A DNA stretch of 64,000 nt. Origin: Colius striatus. Its lineage: Eukaryota > Chordata > Aves > Coliiformes > Coliidae. Below the pieces are notes generated by a model that ran no database searches, was not told the DNA's origin, and saw nothing but the letters and a program-made list of their open reading frames with translations. Position numbers and translations under genes: made by a program. The DNA lies in assembly GCF_028858725.1 (NCBI RefSeq), contig NC_084761.1, forward strand, positions 95,753,971 through 95,817,970. The letters are read 5' to 3'. Shown piece by piece: positions 62,758-64,000 of the stretch (positions are counted from its first letter, which is position 1; each line of letters opens with the position of its first letter).

Positions 62758-64000
62758 AAGGGCATAAAACTAAAATTATTACATCTCAATGCTGTAATTA
62801 GAAAAGAAATGAGGATTCCTCTTATATTCTGAAAATTCTGTATTTCAGGGATTTTTTTTCTAAAGAAACATTCAGCAAAAAAAGTATTGTTCTCACTACC
62901 TGACCTTCATAACCTTAAAATTTGTGGCCTTTAAAAGACTGAAATTAAATGGGTATTGATGTTGGACTTGGAGAAAATGTAGTGCAAACCAAAAGGACAA
63001 TTAAAGTAACTGTTAACAATATTCTACAAGCATAAGAAATCTCAGTATTTCCCCTCTGAACAAGTGAAATCTAATTCAAAACTAACTTTCAGAATCACTT
63101 TCTTAAGGTTTTCAAATGTGATGAATTTAACACCCTCATTTTCTTCCAAAAATAGCTACATTTCATAAAGATGAAGAACAGTAATTAACTGTTATCTGCT
63201 GCCATTTCGAATATGTTGCATGCTATTCACTCCTGCAGTGTTGTTTTGCTTTTCTGCTCTCTTGGAGTTCCAGCCTGTATGTAATAAGGTCTCCTATTTG
63301 TATAGACACAAAGGTATATAACTTGACTTAAAGATTTTTACTCTTAGTGGGGCCTTCTAAACATACCATAACAAGTCTAATTTTTGTGCACAACTAACAG
63401 TATTTAAAATCTAGTTTCCAAGACAACAAAGTCTGAAACTTAATTTATCTGAAATGGGAGACAGAATGACTGAATCAGTCTTGCAGATACCTGAATCTAT
63501 AGTCACACAGTCATAGGAAACTTGGATTTGAGATTGGAGACAGCTTCCAAACAAAACTCTGACAACCGTCAGTGGCAGGAGGAGGCAGACTAATTTTCAA
63601 AAGTAATGTATTTTAGTAAGTAGGTGATTTAAGCAGAAAAATGGACCTGTGCACAGGTGTGTCTGTGTCATATGACTAGCCAGGACTAGGATTTGTTCAA
63701 ATACAGTATCTCTACTACACATATTTTTCACATTTAATTCACATGAATTCTCCCAGTGAAGAACATGCTTTCACAATCTCATATACACCATTGAGTAAAT
63801 ACTTTCTTTCTCTCTTAAGATGCATACTGTATTTTTAATATGAATTTGGCGACTCTGAGCTTGGAATACTTTTTCTTTTTAAATAAAAAGAAAAATCTCT
63901 CTTGTCTGCCAGACTGAAGATCTTGCTGTAAACAAGATATCTTTCATCAATATAATTTTGTCTTATCTCTTGTAACTGCAGCATAAAAATGTGAATTATG

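Larger units (their letters stand above)
59131..64000 (-). other. CTNNA2 intron, incomplete at the window edge
   Basis: This is intronic sequence upstream (transcript sense) of the linker exon. I looked for the preceding exon, expected to end in a segment like KAVLMIR, and found none. The region holds a short GA-rich stretch next to the acceptor (59132-59153), a 9-bp AT repeat (59968-60021) and the longest CR1 copy (about 61140-62757). The rest is AT-rich unique DNA. Confidence 0.85.

Noticed and set aside
59131..64000. Search for the next upstream CTNNA2 exon
   Set aside because: No minus-strand segment resembling the expected end of the middle domain with a GT donor was found; it must lie beyond the window.

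Overview
The window is vertebrate nuclear DNA, most likely from a bird. The evidence is about sixteen 5'-truncated CR1 non-LTR retrotransposon copies, many ending in the typical ATTCTATGATTCTRT-like 3' tail, one sequence resembling an avian ERVL-type solo LTR, AT-rich unique DNA, and a split gene with canonical GT-AG introns. There is no sign of prokaryotic gene organisation. I cannot name the species.

One protein-coding gene is supported: the 3' part of CTNNA2 (alpha-N-catenin, neural alpha-catenin) on the minus strand. Going down in coordinate (5' to 3' in the transcript) the exons are 59130-59017, 54061-53880, 51191-51086, 48460-48326, an alternative exon at 34842-34699, and the terminal exon 18332-18045 with the stop codon. 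All six exons have GT/AG borders and compatible phases, and together they read as one open frame. They encode about residues 632-905 of the short isoform: the phosphorylated linker plus the whole C-terminal F-actin-binding domain. The 144-nt alternative exon is phase 0 at both ends and adds 48 residues, giving the long isoform. The upstream part of the gene (N-terminal beta-catenin-binding and middle domains) lies beyond base 64000; no exon was found at 59131-64000.

Layout: 1-17190 is gene-free DNA downstream of CTNNA2, with eight CR1 fragments, an 11-bp GA minisatellite and a 40-bp tandem duplication. About 17190-18044 is the probable 3' UTR. From 18045 to 64000 is CTNNA2 with introns of about 16.4, 13.5, 2.6, 2.7 and 5.0 kb plus an incomplete upstream intron. 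The introns hold eight CR1 copies, the LTR-like element at about 43300-44170, and short tandem repeats.

The most interesting item is the alternative exon. It is too short to stand out as an ORF, it appears less conserved than its neighbours, and it is flanked on both sides by CU-rich tracts of the kind bound by PTB proteins. I found no tRNA, rRNA, CRISPR array, second gene or convincing new system.
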